Assembly: GCA_963741505.1 (NCBI GenBank)
Contig: CAVUIJ010000010.1
Coordinates: 62,001-126,000 of the forward strand
DNA: 64,000 nt
Source: JAKFWF01 sp963741505
GTDB taxonomy: Bacteria > Pseudomonadota > Alphaproteobacteria > Rhizobiales > Hyphomicrobiaceae
Reading direction: 5' to 3'
Below the pieces are notes generated by a model, which was not told the DNA's origin, made no database searches, and worked only from the letters and a program-made list of their open reading frames with translations. Below, piece after piece: positions 26,690 to 35,251 of this stretch. The stretch's first letter is position 1. The number at the start of each line of letters is the position of its first letter. The translations under genes and the position numbers were made by a program.

Positions 26690-26870
26690 CGTCATCCCGG
26701 CGTCGTGCGTATGCGCGCGGGGCGCGACGGCCGGGACGATCGACAAATGTCAACCGGCGTGCTCCGTTGGATCGGACACTGGCGCAGTCAGAGCCGTCGG
26801 GTCCGCAGGCAAGCGTCTTGCGGCAGCTCGTCGTGTGTCCCGGCCTGCGCCGGGAGGACGGCATAGGGTG
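26690..26870. repeat. Intergenic hairpins of the GTCATCCCGGC type
   Basis: The 329-bp spacer between the exporter and sixA holds TCCCGG...CCGGGA stems: a longer one around 26695-26738 and a short one near 26838-26857 (TCCCGGCCTGCGCCGGGA). The CGTCATCCCGGC wording is that of a dispersed repeat common in alphaproteobacteria (from memory). I see nothing else in this spacer. Confidence 0.45.
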
Positions 26871-26975
26871 GACTGACCGATTGCCAGGGTCGGCGCCGGC
26901 GCTTCCATTCAAATCGGAAGTACTCTCAAGCAATGAAGCGGGGGCGATGCCCAGCCAGCCGCGGCATCTCGCCGC

Positions 26976-27512
26976 TCAATCGGGCAGCCGTTTCGGTGCC
27001 ATGAACAGGCGCAGGCGACCTTCGCCAGGCGCGATGTCGCGCCAATGGCGGACCTTGAAATCGATGACGGCGGCGGCGGCAGTCGGGAATTTGTCGGCGA
27101 GCAGGCGGCGCATGGCGATGTCACCGGCGCCGATCAGCAGCTGTGCCGCCTCGTGCATGCCCGGATCGTGCCCGACCAGCATGACGTGGTGCACACCTTC
27201 GGCTAGGTTGCGCACGATTTCGATCAGATCCTCGGCCTCGGCGAGATATAGCTCGTCGCGAAAAGTGACGGTGCCCTCGGCCGCCAGCACGGCATCCTGC
27301 ACGAGTTCGAGCGTCTGGCGGGCGCGCACCGCGGTCGAGCACAGCACCAGCTCCGGTCTGATGCCGTGCGCCGCCATCCAGGCGGCCATGCGCGGCGCAT
27401 CGCGCAGGCCGCGCGGTGCCAGCGGACGAGCCTTGTCTGCCGGTGGCGCGCTCCCGGCTGGCGTTGCCGCCCAACTCGACTTGGCATGGCGCAGTAGTGT
27501 GACCGTACGCAT
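26976..27512 (-). CDS. SixA-type phosphohistidine phosphatase
   Basis: Histidine phosphatase superfamily (branch 1) protein of 178 residues. The RHG-type catalytic motif is LLRHAKSSW at the N-terminus, with the second conserved Arg-rich segment LCSTAVRARQTLEL and the His in MLVGHDPGMHEAA. SixA removes phosphate from phosphohistidine on Hpt domains or on the nitrogen PTS protein NPr. The frame is open to 27590, but MRTVTLLRHAKSSW at 27512 gives the normal start. Confidence 0.88.
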   Translation of the reverse strand: MRTVTLLRHAKSSWAATPAGSAPPADKARPLAPRGLRDAPRMAAWMAAHGIRPELVLCSTAVRARQTLELVQDAVLAAEGTVTFRDELYLAEAEDLIEIVRNLAEGVHHVMLVGHDPGMHEAAQLLIGAGDIAMRRLLADKFPTAAAAVIDFKVRHWRDIAPGEGRLRLFMAPKRLPD

Positions 27513-27685
27513 GGTGGCAAGAGTGTAGCCGGTGCAGGCCGGCCATTCCAGAGCGTGGCCCCAGGCGGCATTGCCCTCGACCATGATCATCGTCTACGGT
27601 GCAGGCCGATCTCGCGATAGCGCCGTGCCGGAAGTGGCAGTGCGCCGCGCAGTCCTCAAACGTTAAAACGGCAGGAGCGCCAGTC

Positions 27686-28315
27686 ATGATCGATCTCTAT
27701 ACCTGGTCGACGCCGAACGGCCGCAAGGTCTCGATCATGCTGGAGGAGACCGGCCTGCCCTATCGCGCGCATCCAGTCGACATCAACAAGCAGGAGCAGT
27801 TCAAGCCGGAGTTCCTGAAGATCAGCCCGAACAACCGCATCCCGGCCATCGTCGACAACGAGACCGGCCAGTCGGTGTTCGAGTCGGGCGCAATCCTCAT
27901 GTACCTTGCCCAGAAGACGGCCAAGTTCTGGGCGCCCAAGGGCGACGCGCACTGGCGCACGATCGAGTGGCTGATGTGGCAGATGGGCGGCTTCGGCCCG
28001 ATGCTCGGCCAGGTGCACCACTTCGTGAAATACAACAAGGGCAAGGCGCCTTACGCCGAGGAGCGGTATCTGGCCGAGGCCAAGCGCCTCTATGGTGTGC
28101 TCGACCGGCGCCTCGCCGAAGTGCCGTTCGTCGCTGGCGACTATTCGATCGCCGACATGGCGATCTGGCCCTGGGCCTCGCGCTTCGAATGGCAGACGAT
28201 CGACCTCAAGGATTTCCCCAACGTGCTGCGCTGGTATCGCGAGATCGCCGCGCGCCCGGCCGTGCAGAAGGGCTATCACATCCCGATCAAGCAGCCCGAA
28301 ATTCCGATGCCGTGA
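27686..28315 (+). CDS. Glutathione S-transferase family protein (YfcG/Ure2p-like)
   Basis: 209 residues with an N-terminal thioredoxin-like domain (MIDLYTWSTPNGRKVSIMLEETGLPY, then NNRIPAIVD with the cis-Pro, and ESGAILMYLA, which binds the glutathione gamma-glutamyl group) and an all-helical C-terminal domain. The TPNGRKV wording is that of the YfcG/Ure2p-like group, which have disulfide reductase activity. ATG 27686 has CAGGAG at 8 bp. The next plus-strand gene, 57 bp on, may be co-transcribed. Confidence 0.9.
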   Translation: MIDLYTWSTPNGRKVSIMLEETGLPYRAHPVDINKQEQFKPEFLKISPNNRIPAIVDNETGQSVFESGAILMYLAQKTAKFWAPKGDAHWRTIEWLMWQMGGFGPMLGQVHHFVKYNKGKAPYAEERYLAEAKRLYGVLDRRLAEVPFVAGDYSIADMAIWPWASRFEWQTIDLKDFPNVLRWYREIAARPAVQKGYHIPIKQPEIPMP

Positions 28316-28372
28316 CGGCGCCAGGCGCCGCCGGCTGAACCAATCCGACAACCCAACGAGGATGCTGACGTC

Positions 28373-29299
28373 ATGGCAGTCAAACCCAACTTTTCCGGCG
28401 TCATCGCGCCGGTGCTCACCCCTTTCGGCGAGGATGGCGCGCCCGACAGCGACCGCTTCATCGATCACGCCGAGTGGCTGATGGACAACGGCTGCACCGG
28501 CCTGGCTCCGTTCGGCACCACCAGTGAGGCCAACTCGCTCGGCCTCGACGAGCGCATGGAGCTGCTGGAGGATCTGGTCGACGCCGGCATCGAGCCGACG
28601 GCACTGATGCCCGGCACCGGCACCTGCTCGATCGCCGACACCGCGATCCTGACCCAGCACGCAGTCGACGTCGGCTGCGGCGGCGTGCTGATGCTGCCAC
28701 CGTTCTACTACAAGAACCCGAGCGAGGAGGGGCTGTTCCGCTTCTTCGCCGACGTGATCGACGAGGTCGGCGATGACCGTTTGAAAGTCTATCTGTACCA
28801 CATCCCGCCGGTGGCCCAGGTCGGCATCCCGCTGTCGCTGATCGGCCGGCTGCGCAAGGAGTTCCCCAATATCGTCGTCGGCCTCAAGGATTCGTCCGGC
28901 GACTGGAGCAACATGAAGGCGATCCTCGAGACCTATCCGGGCTTCGAGTTGTTTCCGGGGGCCGAGCTGTTCCTGCTCGACGGCTTGCGGGCCGGCGCCG
29001 TCGGCACCATCTCGGCAACCGCCAACATCGGTGCGGCCGCCATGCGCAAGCTCTACGACAACTGGCAGGGTCCCGACGCCGACCGCATGCAGGCCGACAT
29101 TTCGGCGCTGCGCAAGACGTTCCAGACCTATCCGGTAATCCCGCTGCTCAAGGCCACGATCGCGCATTATCGCGGCGATCCGGGCTGGGCCGAGGTACGG
29201 CCGCCGTTCATCGCGATGCCGGAAGCCGATGCCAAGGCGGCGATCCAGAAGCTCGCCGATCTGCATGGCTTCAAGCTGTCGTTCGACGAGGCGGCCTGA
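28373..29299 (+). CDS. Dihydrodipicolinate synthase/N-acetylneuraminate lyase family protein
   Basis: 308-residue TIM-barrel Schiff-base aldolase of the DHDPS/NAL superfamily. PFGTTSEANSL corresponds to the substrate-binding GTTGE motif, YLYHIPP holds the Tyr, and the Schiff-base Lys is in VVGLKDSSGDWSN. The GTTSE variant and overall sequence suggest a member other than true DapA, acting on a pyruvate-derived or sugar-acid substrate. It converges with a TauE-type gene. Substrate is unassigned. Confidence 0.87.
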   Translation: MAVKPNFSGVIAPVLTPFGEDGAPDSDRFIDHAEWLMDNGCTGLAPFGTTSEANSLGLDERMELLEDLVDAGIEPTALMPGTGTCSIADTAILTQHAVDVGCGGVLMLPPFYYKNPSEEGLFRFFADVIDEVGDDRLKVYLYHIPPVAQVGIPLSLIGRLRKEFPNIVVGLKDSSGDWSNMKAILETYPGFELFPGAELFLLDGLRAGAVGTISATANIGAAAMRKLYDNWQGPDADRMQADISALRKTFQTYPVIPLLKATIAHYRGDPGWAEVRPPFIAMPEADAKAAIQKLADLHGFKLSFDEAA

Positions 29300-29324
29300 A
29301 GCCCCGGCCGCCGTCGCGCTCCGG

Positions 29325-30257
29325 TTACCTCTTGCGGGTGGTCTCGATCGAGTAGACCTCCTGCGGTGGGACCGCGAGATCGACCGTGATGCGCAAGGCC
29401 ACACCGAGCACGAGCAGCGCCAGGAAGATCCGGAGCTGCTCGGCCTGCAGCTTCTGGCCGAGACGCAAGCCGTATTGCGCGCCGATGACACCGCCGATCA
29501 TCAGCGGCAGGCCGAGCAGCAGGTCGACAGTTTGGTTCTGCCAAGCCTGCATCGCGGTGGTGTAGGCGGTTACGAACATGATCTGGAACACGCTGGTGCC
29601 GATGACGATGCGGGTCGGCATGCGCAGCAGGTAGATCAGCGCCGGCACCAGCAGGAAGCCGCCGCCGACCCCCATGATCGCGGTGAGCCAGCCGACCAGC
29701 ATGCCGAGCGCGATCGGCGGCAGGGTGCTGATGTACAGCTTCGAGACCGGAAAGCGGGTCTTGAGGGGCAGACCCTGGATCCAGTTGTGGTGGCTGCCGC
29801 GGCTGGGACCGGAAGTGCCGGCGGCCTTGGCGGCCGTACGACGGCGCAGCGCCTCTATGCTCTCGATCAGCATCAAAGTGCCGATGGTGCCAAGCAATAC
29901 AACGTAAACGAACGAAATGAACAGCTCGAGCTGGCCGACCGCCTTCAGCCAGCGCTGCATCATGACGCCGAACGACGAGCCGAAAAGGCCGCCAAGCAGC
30001 AGGATTCCGGCCATCTTGAAATCGATGGTGCGGCGGGTCCAGTGGCTAATCGCACCGGAAACGGAGGAGGCTGCGACCTGCGCCGCACCGGTGCCGACCG
30101 CGATCGGCGCCGGCACGCCGAGGAAGATCAGCAGCGGCGTCACGATGAAGCCGCCACCGATGCCGAACAGGCCCGACAGCACGCCGACCGACAAGCCCAT
30201 GGCCAGCAGAAGTGCGACGTTGATCGTCATTTCGGCGACTGGCAGGTAGATCTGCAT
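29325..30257 (-). CDS. TauE/SafE-family sulfite/organic anion exporter, paralogue 1
   Basis: 310 residues with two Gly-rich repeats of the TauE/SafE domain (GVLSGLFGIGGGFIVTPLLIFLGVP and GWLTAIMGVGGGFLLVPALIYLLRMP) and about eight membrane helices. The start is set at MQIYLPVAEM (30257), which matches the start of the paralogue at 43336-44262; the frame is open much further upstream but overlaps the divergent RraA gene. Unlike paralogue 2 it has no TIGR02186 partner. Confidence 0.9.
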   Translation of the reverse strand: MQIYLPVAEMTINVALLLAMGLSVGVLSGLFGIGGGFIVTPLLIFLGVPAPIAVGTGAAQVAASSVSGAISHWTRRTIDFKMAGILLLGGLFGSSFGVMMQRWLKAVGQLELFISFVYVVLLGTIGTLMLIESIEALRRRTAAKAAGTSGPSRGSHHNWIQGLPLKTRFPVSKLYISTLPPIALGMLVGWLTAIMGVGGGFLLVPALIYLLRMPTRIVIGTSVFQIMFVTAYTTAMQAWQNQTVDLLLGLPLMIGGVIGAQYGLRLGQKLQAEQLRIFLALLVLGVALRITVDLAVPPQEVYSIETTRKR

Positions 30258-30345
30258 ATCGGCCTTCGAATGGCGGCGATTGCCGGATCGTACGGCAACG
30301 TGGTCTGTTAGCCTATTGCACGTAGCCGCAAACTGTGAGGGTGTC

Positions 30346-31035
30346 ATGCTGGAAGATCCGCCCCTGCTGGTGGTCAAGAAGAGTTGGGCAAGGCCCGCCC
30401 GCGACAAGCTCGACAAGCTCATCGGGGCGCAGACCGGCCATATCGTCGACGCCATGGACGGGCGTGGCGCGCTCGCAGCCGCCATCAAACCGATCGATCC
30501 CGCCCGGGCCCAGTTCGTCGGCACCGCGATCACAGCCGAGACCGGTCCTTCTGACAATTTGGCGATCCTGGCGGCAGTTGCGCTCGCCAAGCCGGGCGAC
30601 TGCGTGGTGGTCGCAGCCGACGCGTTCGCCGAGACTGCGGTGGTCGGCGACAACGTCTGCTGGCTTGCGCGCAACGCCGGTATCAAGGCGATCGTCATCG
30701 ACGGCATGGCGCGCGATCTCGAAGGCATGCTCGGCATCGGCCTGCCGCTGTTCTCGCGCGGCATAACGCCCAATTCCTGCGTCAAGACCGGACCCGGTCG
30801 GGTCGGCGTGCCGGTGGTTGCCGGCGGCGTCGCGATCTCGCCGGGCGACGTGCTGGTTGGCGATCGCGACGGCGTCGTGGTGATCCCGGCCGGTATGCTC
30901 GATCAGGTATTGGCGCGGCTCGAGCAGATCCGTGTCGCCGAGGCGGCGGCCCAGGCCAAGATCGCCACCGGCATCAGCCATTTCGACAAAATGGCCGACC
31001 TGCTGAAATCGAAGAGTGTGAAGTACATCGATTGA
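30346..31035 (+). CDS. RraA-like protein / 4-hydroxy-4-methyl-2-oxoglutarate aldolase family
   Basis: 229-residue member of the RraA/HMG-aldolase family. The conserved stretch GDCVVVAADAFAETAVVGDNVCWLARNAGIKAIVIDGMARDLEGM contains the Gly, Asn and the D-x20-R-D metal/substrate residues that mark enzymes active on oxaloacetate or 4-hydroxy-4-methyl-2-oxoglutarate, as opposed to the RNase E inhibitor. ATG 30346 (MLEDPPLL) lies in the divergent spacer with TauE. It is followed by a hairpin and then lepB. Confidence 0.85.
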   Translation: MLEDPPLLVVKKSWARPARDKLDKLIGAQTGHIVDAMDGRGALAAAIKPIDPARAQFVGTAITAETGPSDNLAILAAVALAKPGDCVVVAADAFAETAVVGDNVCWLARNAGIKAIVIDGMARDLEGMLGIGLPLFSRGITPNSCVKTGPGRVGVPVVAGGVAISPGDVLVGDRDGVVVIPAGMLDQVLARLEQIRVAEAAAQAKIATGISHFDKMADLLKSKSVKYID

Positions 31036-31050
31036 CCGCTCGACGGCGGC

Positions 31051-31068
31051 TGTGGCGCCTGCGCCACA
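31051..31068 (+). terminator. Hairpin after RraA-like gene
   Basis: TGTGGCGC and GCGCCACA flank a CT loop, a perfect 8-bp stem 15 bp after the RraA stop and 160 bp before lepB. No U-tract; terminator by position only. Confidence 0.5.
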
Positions 31069-31231
31069 TCGGCCGGTACCGGATCGGCCGCCGAGAGATG
31101 CGCCGCACACATCGCACGGCCGCGTGCCGCGCGTGATTACGGCTTTGCGCGTGGGCCCTGAAACGGCTATAGGCAGGCGGGCCGCGATGGGCGCTTGCCG
31201 CGCCGGCGGGGCGCCCAAGGAGTGTGTGCCC

Positions 31232-32029
31232 ATGAGCCTCGAGACCGGAACCAAGATGGAAGCGCAGCAGCAGCACGAAGGCGGCTGGCGGGAGTCGGCG
31301 AAAATCGTCATCCAGGCCCTGGCGCTGGCGATCTTTGTCCGGATCTTTTTCTACCAGCCCTTCAATATCCCATCCGGCTCGATGAAGGACACGCTGCTGG
31401 TCGGCGATTATCTGTTCGTGTCCAAGCTGTCCTACGGCTACAGCCGCCATTCGATCCCCTACGGCGGGTCGATCCTGTCGTCGCGACTGTTCGACGGCCG
31501 CATTTTTGCCGGCGAGCCGAAGCGCGGCGATGTCGTCGTCTTCAAGTATCCGCGCGACAACTCCACCGACTACATCAAGCGGCTGATCGGCCTGCCAGGC
31601 GATGAAATCCAGATGCTGAAGGGCGTGCTCTATATCAATGGCCGGGCGGTGCCGAAGAAACCCGCAGGCACGTTCGACACCTACGAGGAGGGCCGTCCGG
31701 TCAAGAATATCCAGGTATTCGAGGAGACGCTGCCCGAGGGCCTCAAGTACCACGTGCTCGATGCCGAAGAAAACAGCACCTACGACGATACCAGCGTTTT
31801 CAAGGTACCGCCGGGGCATTACTTCATGATGGGCGACAACCGCGACAATTCGTCGGACAGCCGTGTTCGCGGCGGCGTCGGCTTCGTGCCGTTCGAGAAT
31901 CTCGTTGGCCGCGCCGAGATCATTTTCTTCTCTGGCGCCTTCGACGAGCCGAAAGCATTCCGCCTGCTGACGCCGTGGACCTGGCCGTTCGACATCCGTT
32001 GGTCGCGATTCTTCAACCGCGTGCGCTAG
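31232..32029 (+). CDS. lepB: Signal peptidase I
   Basis: Membrane serine protease that removes Sec and Tat signal peptides on the outer face of the inner membrane. An N-terminal helix (IVIQALALAIFVRIFFY) precedes box B with the nucleophile Ser (NIPSGSMKDTLLVGDYLFV), box D with the general-base Lys (DYIKRLIGLPGDEI) and box E (MMGDNRDNSSDSR). 265 residues from ATG 31232, which follows AAGGAG at about 10 bp. Its TAG stop is part of the CTAG that begins the 272-bp element inserted before rnc. Confidence 0.96.
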   Translation: MSLETGTKMEAQQQHEGGWRESAKIVIQALALAIFVRIFFYQPFNIPSGSMKDTLLVGDYLFVSKLSYGYSRHSIPYGGSILSSRLFDGRIFAGEPKRGDVVVFKYPRDNSTDYIKRLIGLPGDEIQMLKGVLYINGRAVPKKPAGTFDTYEEGRPVKNIQVFEETLPEGLKYHVLDAEENSTYDDTSVFKVPPGHYFMMGDNRDNSSDSRVRGGVGFVPFENLVGRAEIIFFSGAFDEPKAFRLLTPWTWPFDIRWSRFFNRVR

Positions 32030-32297
32030 TACCCACAATCACCGAAGGACGGCACGTATGACGATCGAGGATGCTCGCCGGCCAGGAGCGACGCGAAGAG
32101 CGATGCCCAAGCATCGGTCGAGGGTCGCGACGCCGCCGGCGATCATCCTCGATCGCCCGCAAGGTCGCGGCCCACGGTCGCCCGGTGTGTCGGACGCCTC
32201 GACCGTAGCTAAGGCTACGGCCTTCGGCGCCCTCCTGCCGGATCGACTCGTGGATCCGCGATCAGACGCGGCGTCCTTCAGTGATTGTGGGTACTAG
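32026..32297. repeat. 272-bp CTAG-bounded inverted-repeat element, copy 2
   Basis: It starts at the CTAG containing the lepB stop and ends at a CTAG 5 bp before the rnc ATG. The terminal arms (left CTAGTACCCACAATCACCGA) pair with few mismatches, and internal hairpins CGATGC/GCATCG (32101-32116) and CCGTAGC/GGCTACGG (32203-32220) are kept. It is the reverse-oriented homologue of 20664-20935. Removing one CTAG plus the element would leave lepB and rnc 5 bp apart. A 79-codon frame inside it is not preserved in copy 1. Confidence 0.88.
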
Positions 32298-32302
32298 TCC
32301 CC

Positions 32303-33016
32303 ATGGTGTTTTCGCGATCCAGGAAGGCGACCGCGGTCGAGAAGGCGATCGGCTATGTTTTCAAGGATCGGGCGCTGCTACTCAACGCTCTGACGCATTC
32401 GAGCGCGCGCGCTGCGGCGCAACCACGGTCGGATTACGAGCGGCTCGAGTTCCTGGGCGATCGGGTGTTGGGTCTTGCCATCGCCGAGTTGGTAAGCGAG
32501 GCTTATCCGGAGGCCTCCGAAGGCGACCTTGCCCGCCGTTTCAATCGGCTGGTGCGCGGCGGTACCTGCGCGCTGGTTGCCGGCCGCATCGGCCTTGGCG
32601 CGCAGTTGGTACTGAGCGACAGCGAGGCGGTGCATGGCGGCCGGGCCAAGGAGACGATCCTTGCCGACGCCATGGAGGCGGTGCTCGGCGCAGTGTTCAT
32701 GGAGGCCGGTTTCGATATAGCACGCAATATCGTGCGGGCGCTGTGGGAGCCGATGCTCGATGGCTTGCCGCACGCGGCGGCCGACCCCAAGTCGGCGCTG
32801 CAGGAGTGGGCCCAAGGCAAGGGGCTGCCGCTGCCGGAATACAAGGAGAGCGCGCGCAAGGGGCCCGATCATGCGCCGAAGTTCATGGCGCAGGTAAGGG
32901 TCGCAGGCTTCGATCCGGCGGTCGGGGAAGGCCCGTCGAAGCGGTCGGCGGAGCAGGCCGCCGCCACCGCTTTTCTGACGCAGCACAAGGTCTGGACGAG
33001 ATCACATCATGAGTAG
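32303..33016 (+). CDS. rnc: Ribonuclease III
   Basis: Double-strand-specific endoribonuclease for rRNA and mRNA processing. 237 residues with the nine-residue signature in YERLEFLGDRVLGLAIAE, the second acidic cluster (ADAMEAVLGAVFMEAG), and a C-terminal dsRNA-binding domain (DPKSALQEWAQGKGLPLPEY ... RSAEQAAATAFL). ATG 32303 directly follows the 272-bp element. The 3' end overlaps the era start by 8 bp, so the two are translationally linked. Confidence 0.96.
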   Translation: MVFSRSRKATAVEKAIGYVFKDRALLLNALTHSSARAAAQPRSDYERLEFLGDRVLGLAIAELVSEAYPEASEGDLARRFNRLVRGGTCALVAGRIGLGAQLVLSDSEAVHGGRAKETILADAMEAVLGAVFMEAGFDIARNIVRALWEPMLDGLPHAAADPKSALQEWAQGKGLPLPEYKESARKGPDHAPKFMAQVRVAGFDPAVGEGPSKRSAEQAAATAFLTQHKVWTRSHHE

Positions 33017-33929
33017 CGGCCCCGCGAACGGCGACATGCGCTGCGGTTTCATCGCGGTGATCGGCGCGCCCAATGCCGGCAAGTCGACGCTCGTCAATCG
33101 CATCGTCGGCGCCAAGGTATCGATCGTCAGCCACAAGGTGCAGACGACACGGATGCAAATCCGCGGCATCGCCATCGAGGGCAAGAGCCAGCTCGTGTTC
33201 ATCGATACGCCCGGCATCTTCGAGCCGAAGCGCCGGCTCGACCGGGCAATGGTGCAGGCGGCCTGGAGCGGGGCCGGCGAAGGCGACATCGTCGCCCTCG
33301 TCGTCGATGCGGCCCGCGGCCTCGACGAGGACGTCGAGCGCATCCTCGCCCGGCTCGGCCAGGCGCGCGGCAAGCGGCTCCTGATCCTCAACAAGATCGA
33401 CCGGCTCGAGGACAAGGAGAAGCTGCTGGCGCTGACCCAGGAGATCACCAAGCGCCAGGGCTTCGACAAGATCTTCATGGTCGCGGCCCTTGACGGCGAT
33501 GGCGTCGAGGACCTGAAGAAATACCTCGCCGAGACGGTGCCGCCCGGCCCCTGGCACTACCCGGAAGACGAGATCTCGGACCTGCCGGTGCGGATGCTCG
33601 CAGCCGAGATCACCCGCGAGAAGATCTTCCAACGCCTGCACGACGAGCTGCCCTACGCCATCACCGTCGAGACGCAGTCGTGGAAGGCCTTGCGCAACGG
33701 CGGCGTCAGGGTGGAGCAGACGATCTTTGTCGAGCGTGAAAGCCAGCGCAAGATCGTGCTTGGCAAGGCCGGCGCCACGATCAAGTCGATCTCGATGGAG
33801 GCGCGCAAGGAGCTCAGCCAGCTGATCGAGCAGAAGGTTGATCTGTTCCTGTTCGTGAAAATTCGCGAGAATTGGGGCAACGACCCGGAGCGGTATCGCG
33901 AGATCGGCCTGGAGTTTCCCAAGGAGTAG
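33009..33929 (+). CDS. era: GTPase Era
   Basis: Ras-like GTPase that binds 16S rRNA and helps mature the 30S subunit. 306 residues: G1 GAPNAGKST, the switch region SHKVQTTR, G3 DTPGIFEP, G4 NKID, and a C-terminal KH domain (GKAGATIKSISMEARKEL) followed by VDLFLFVKIRENW. All are typical of Era. Overlaps rnc upstream; a small secreted-protein gene follows after 3 bp. Confidence 0.97.
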   Translation: MSSGPANGDMRCGFIAVIGAPNAGKSTLVNRIVGAKVSIVSHKVQTTRMQIRGIAIEGKSQLVFIDTPGIFEPKRRLDRAMVQAAWSGAGEGDIVALVVDAARGLDEDVERILARLGQARGKRLLILNKIDRLEDKEKLLALTQEITKRQGFDKIFMVAALDGDGVEDLKKYLAETVPPGPWHYPEDEISDLPVRMLAAEITREKIFQRLHDELPYAITVETQSWKALRNGGVRVEQTIFVERESQRKIVLGKAGATIKSISMEARKELSQLIEQKVDLFLFVKIRENWGNDPERYREIGLEFPKE

Positions 33930-33932
33930 CCG

Positions 33933-34322
33933 GTGTTGGCAGGTGTCTCGAAGTGGCTTGCTGCTGTAATCATGGCGCTTGTCGCTGGAGACGCGCCAGC
34001 CAACGCTGCCGTGCGCTTTTGCCTGGAGCAGGTGTCGAGCGGGCCGCAGGTCGCCGCCACGGTGGCGCAAGGCCAGCGATTGGCCATCGATGCCTGGGTC
34101 AAGGCGGCGCGCAAGGCCGGCGACGAATACGTGAGCTGGCGGCTCGCCCTGACCAAGTCGTTGACTTGCACGCCGGCCACCGACAGGGGGGTCGTGTGCG
34201 AGGCCCGCGGCATACCATGCACCATCATGCAGGCACCGCCGAAAAATGGCCCGGCAATCAAGCCGAAGCCGCCGGAACCGAAGATAATCACGGTGCCGCC
34301 GGCAAGAGCGATCAAGGTCTGA
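33933..34322 (+). CDS. Small exported hypothetical protein
   Basis: 129 residues. A signal peptide (WLAAVIMALVAGDAPANA) is followed by a short helical domain with four Cys (RFCLEQ, LTCTP, VVCEARG, IPCTIM) and a Pro/Lys-rich tail. The start is GTG 33933, three bases after the era stop, so it belongs to the rnc-era-recO transcript. I recognise no family. Confidence 0.55.
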   Translation: MLAGVSKWLAAVIMALVAGDAPANAAVRFCLEQVSSGPQVAATVAQGQRLAIDAWVKAARKAGDEYVSWRLALTKSLTCTPATDRGVVCEARGIPCTIMQAPPKNGPAIKPKPPEPKIITVPPARAIKV

Positions 34323-34397
34323 GGGCAAAGCCCTATACGAAATCCTCGGTCGTCGGCAGCGCTCCAAAGCCCGCGACTCTGCGCTATACTCGCGTCC

Positions 34398-35129
34398 ATG
34401 GAGTGGACGGACGAAGCGATCATCTTGTCGGTACGCCCGCACGGTGAGACCGCGGCCGTGGTCGAGCTGCTGACGCGACGGCACGGCCGGCATAGCGCCC
34501 TCGTTCATGGCGGCCGCTCGCGGCGGCTGCGGCCAGCGCTGCAGGCGGGCAATCATGTCGATGCAACCTGGAAGGGGCGGCTTGCCGAGCACCTCGGTCA
34601 CGCTACCCTGGAGCTGCGTCGCAGCTACGCGTCGGCTGCCATGCAGGAGCCGCTGTCACTCGCCGGCCTGAGCTCGATCGCCGCACTCTCGCACCTGGTG
34701 CCGGAGCGCGATCCCCATCCCAATCTCTACGAGATCACCCTATTTGTGTTGGGTTTTCTTGATGATGCGACAGTTTGGCCGGCGCTCTACGTGCGGTGGG
34801 AGCTGGCGCTGCTCGAGGAACTGGGCTTCGGCCTCGACCTCAAGACCTGCGCCGCGACCGGCGACAAGTTCGATCTCGTCTACGTGTCGCCGAAGTCCGG
34901 CCGGGCGGTGAGCCGGACAGCGGGCGAGCCCTACAAGGAGCGACTGCTGGCGTTGCCGGCGTTCCTCACCGCCGAGCGGCCGAGCGAGGTCACGCGGGAG
35001 GCAGTGATCGCGGGCCTCGCGCTCACCGGCCATTTTCTCGAGGCGCGCCTCTACCAGCCGCGCGAGGCGAGCCTGCCGGACATTCGGGCGCGGCTGCCGG
35101 GTCTGGTGCGGCGACACGGCGGCAGGTGA
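34398..35129 (+). CDS. recO: DNA repair protein RecO
   Basis: Loads RecA on SSB-coated single strands with RecR (RecFOR pathway). 243 residues with the N-terminal OB-fold (MEWTDEAIILSVRPHGETAAVVELLTRRHGRHSALVHGGRS) and a helical C-terminal domain (FVLGFLDD, YVRWELALLEELGFGLDLKTCAATG). The lepB-rnc-era-recO order, standard in alphaproteobacteria, supports the call. Confidence 0.94.
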   Translation: MEWTDEAIILSVRPHGETAAVVELLTRRHGRHSALVHGGRSRRLRPALQAGNHVDATWKGRLAEHLGHATLELRRSYASAAMQEPLSLAGLSSIAALSHLVPERDPHPNLYEITLFVLGFLDDATVWPALYVRWELALLEELGFGLDLKTCAATGDKFDLVYVSPKSGRAVSRTAGEPYKERLLALPAFLTAERPSEVTREAVIAGLALTGHFLEARLYQPREASLPDIRARLPGLVRRHGGR

Positions 35130-35251
35130 GGCCCGGCGGCCGCAGGTGACTACCGACCCGCGACCCGAAGTCTGGGTAGGCTAGGCAAAACTGAAAATCT
35201 TCAGCAATATGCGCTTAGCGTCACTTAGGTGCGCTCTTGAGGGGTTTCTGC

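Noticed and set aside
32058..32297. 79-codon frame inside the 272-bp element, copy 2
   Set aside because: The corresponding frame in copy 1 is interrupted by a stop, and composition reflects the repeat, so it is not treated as a gene.
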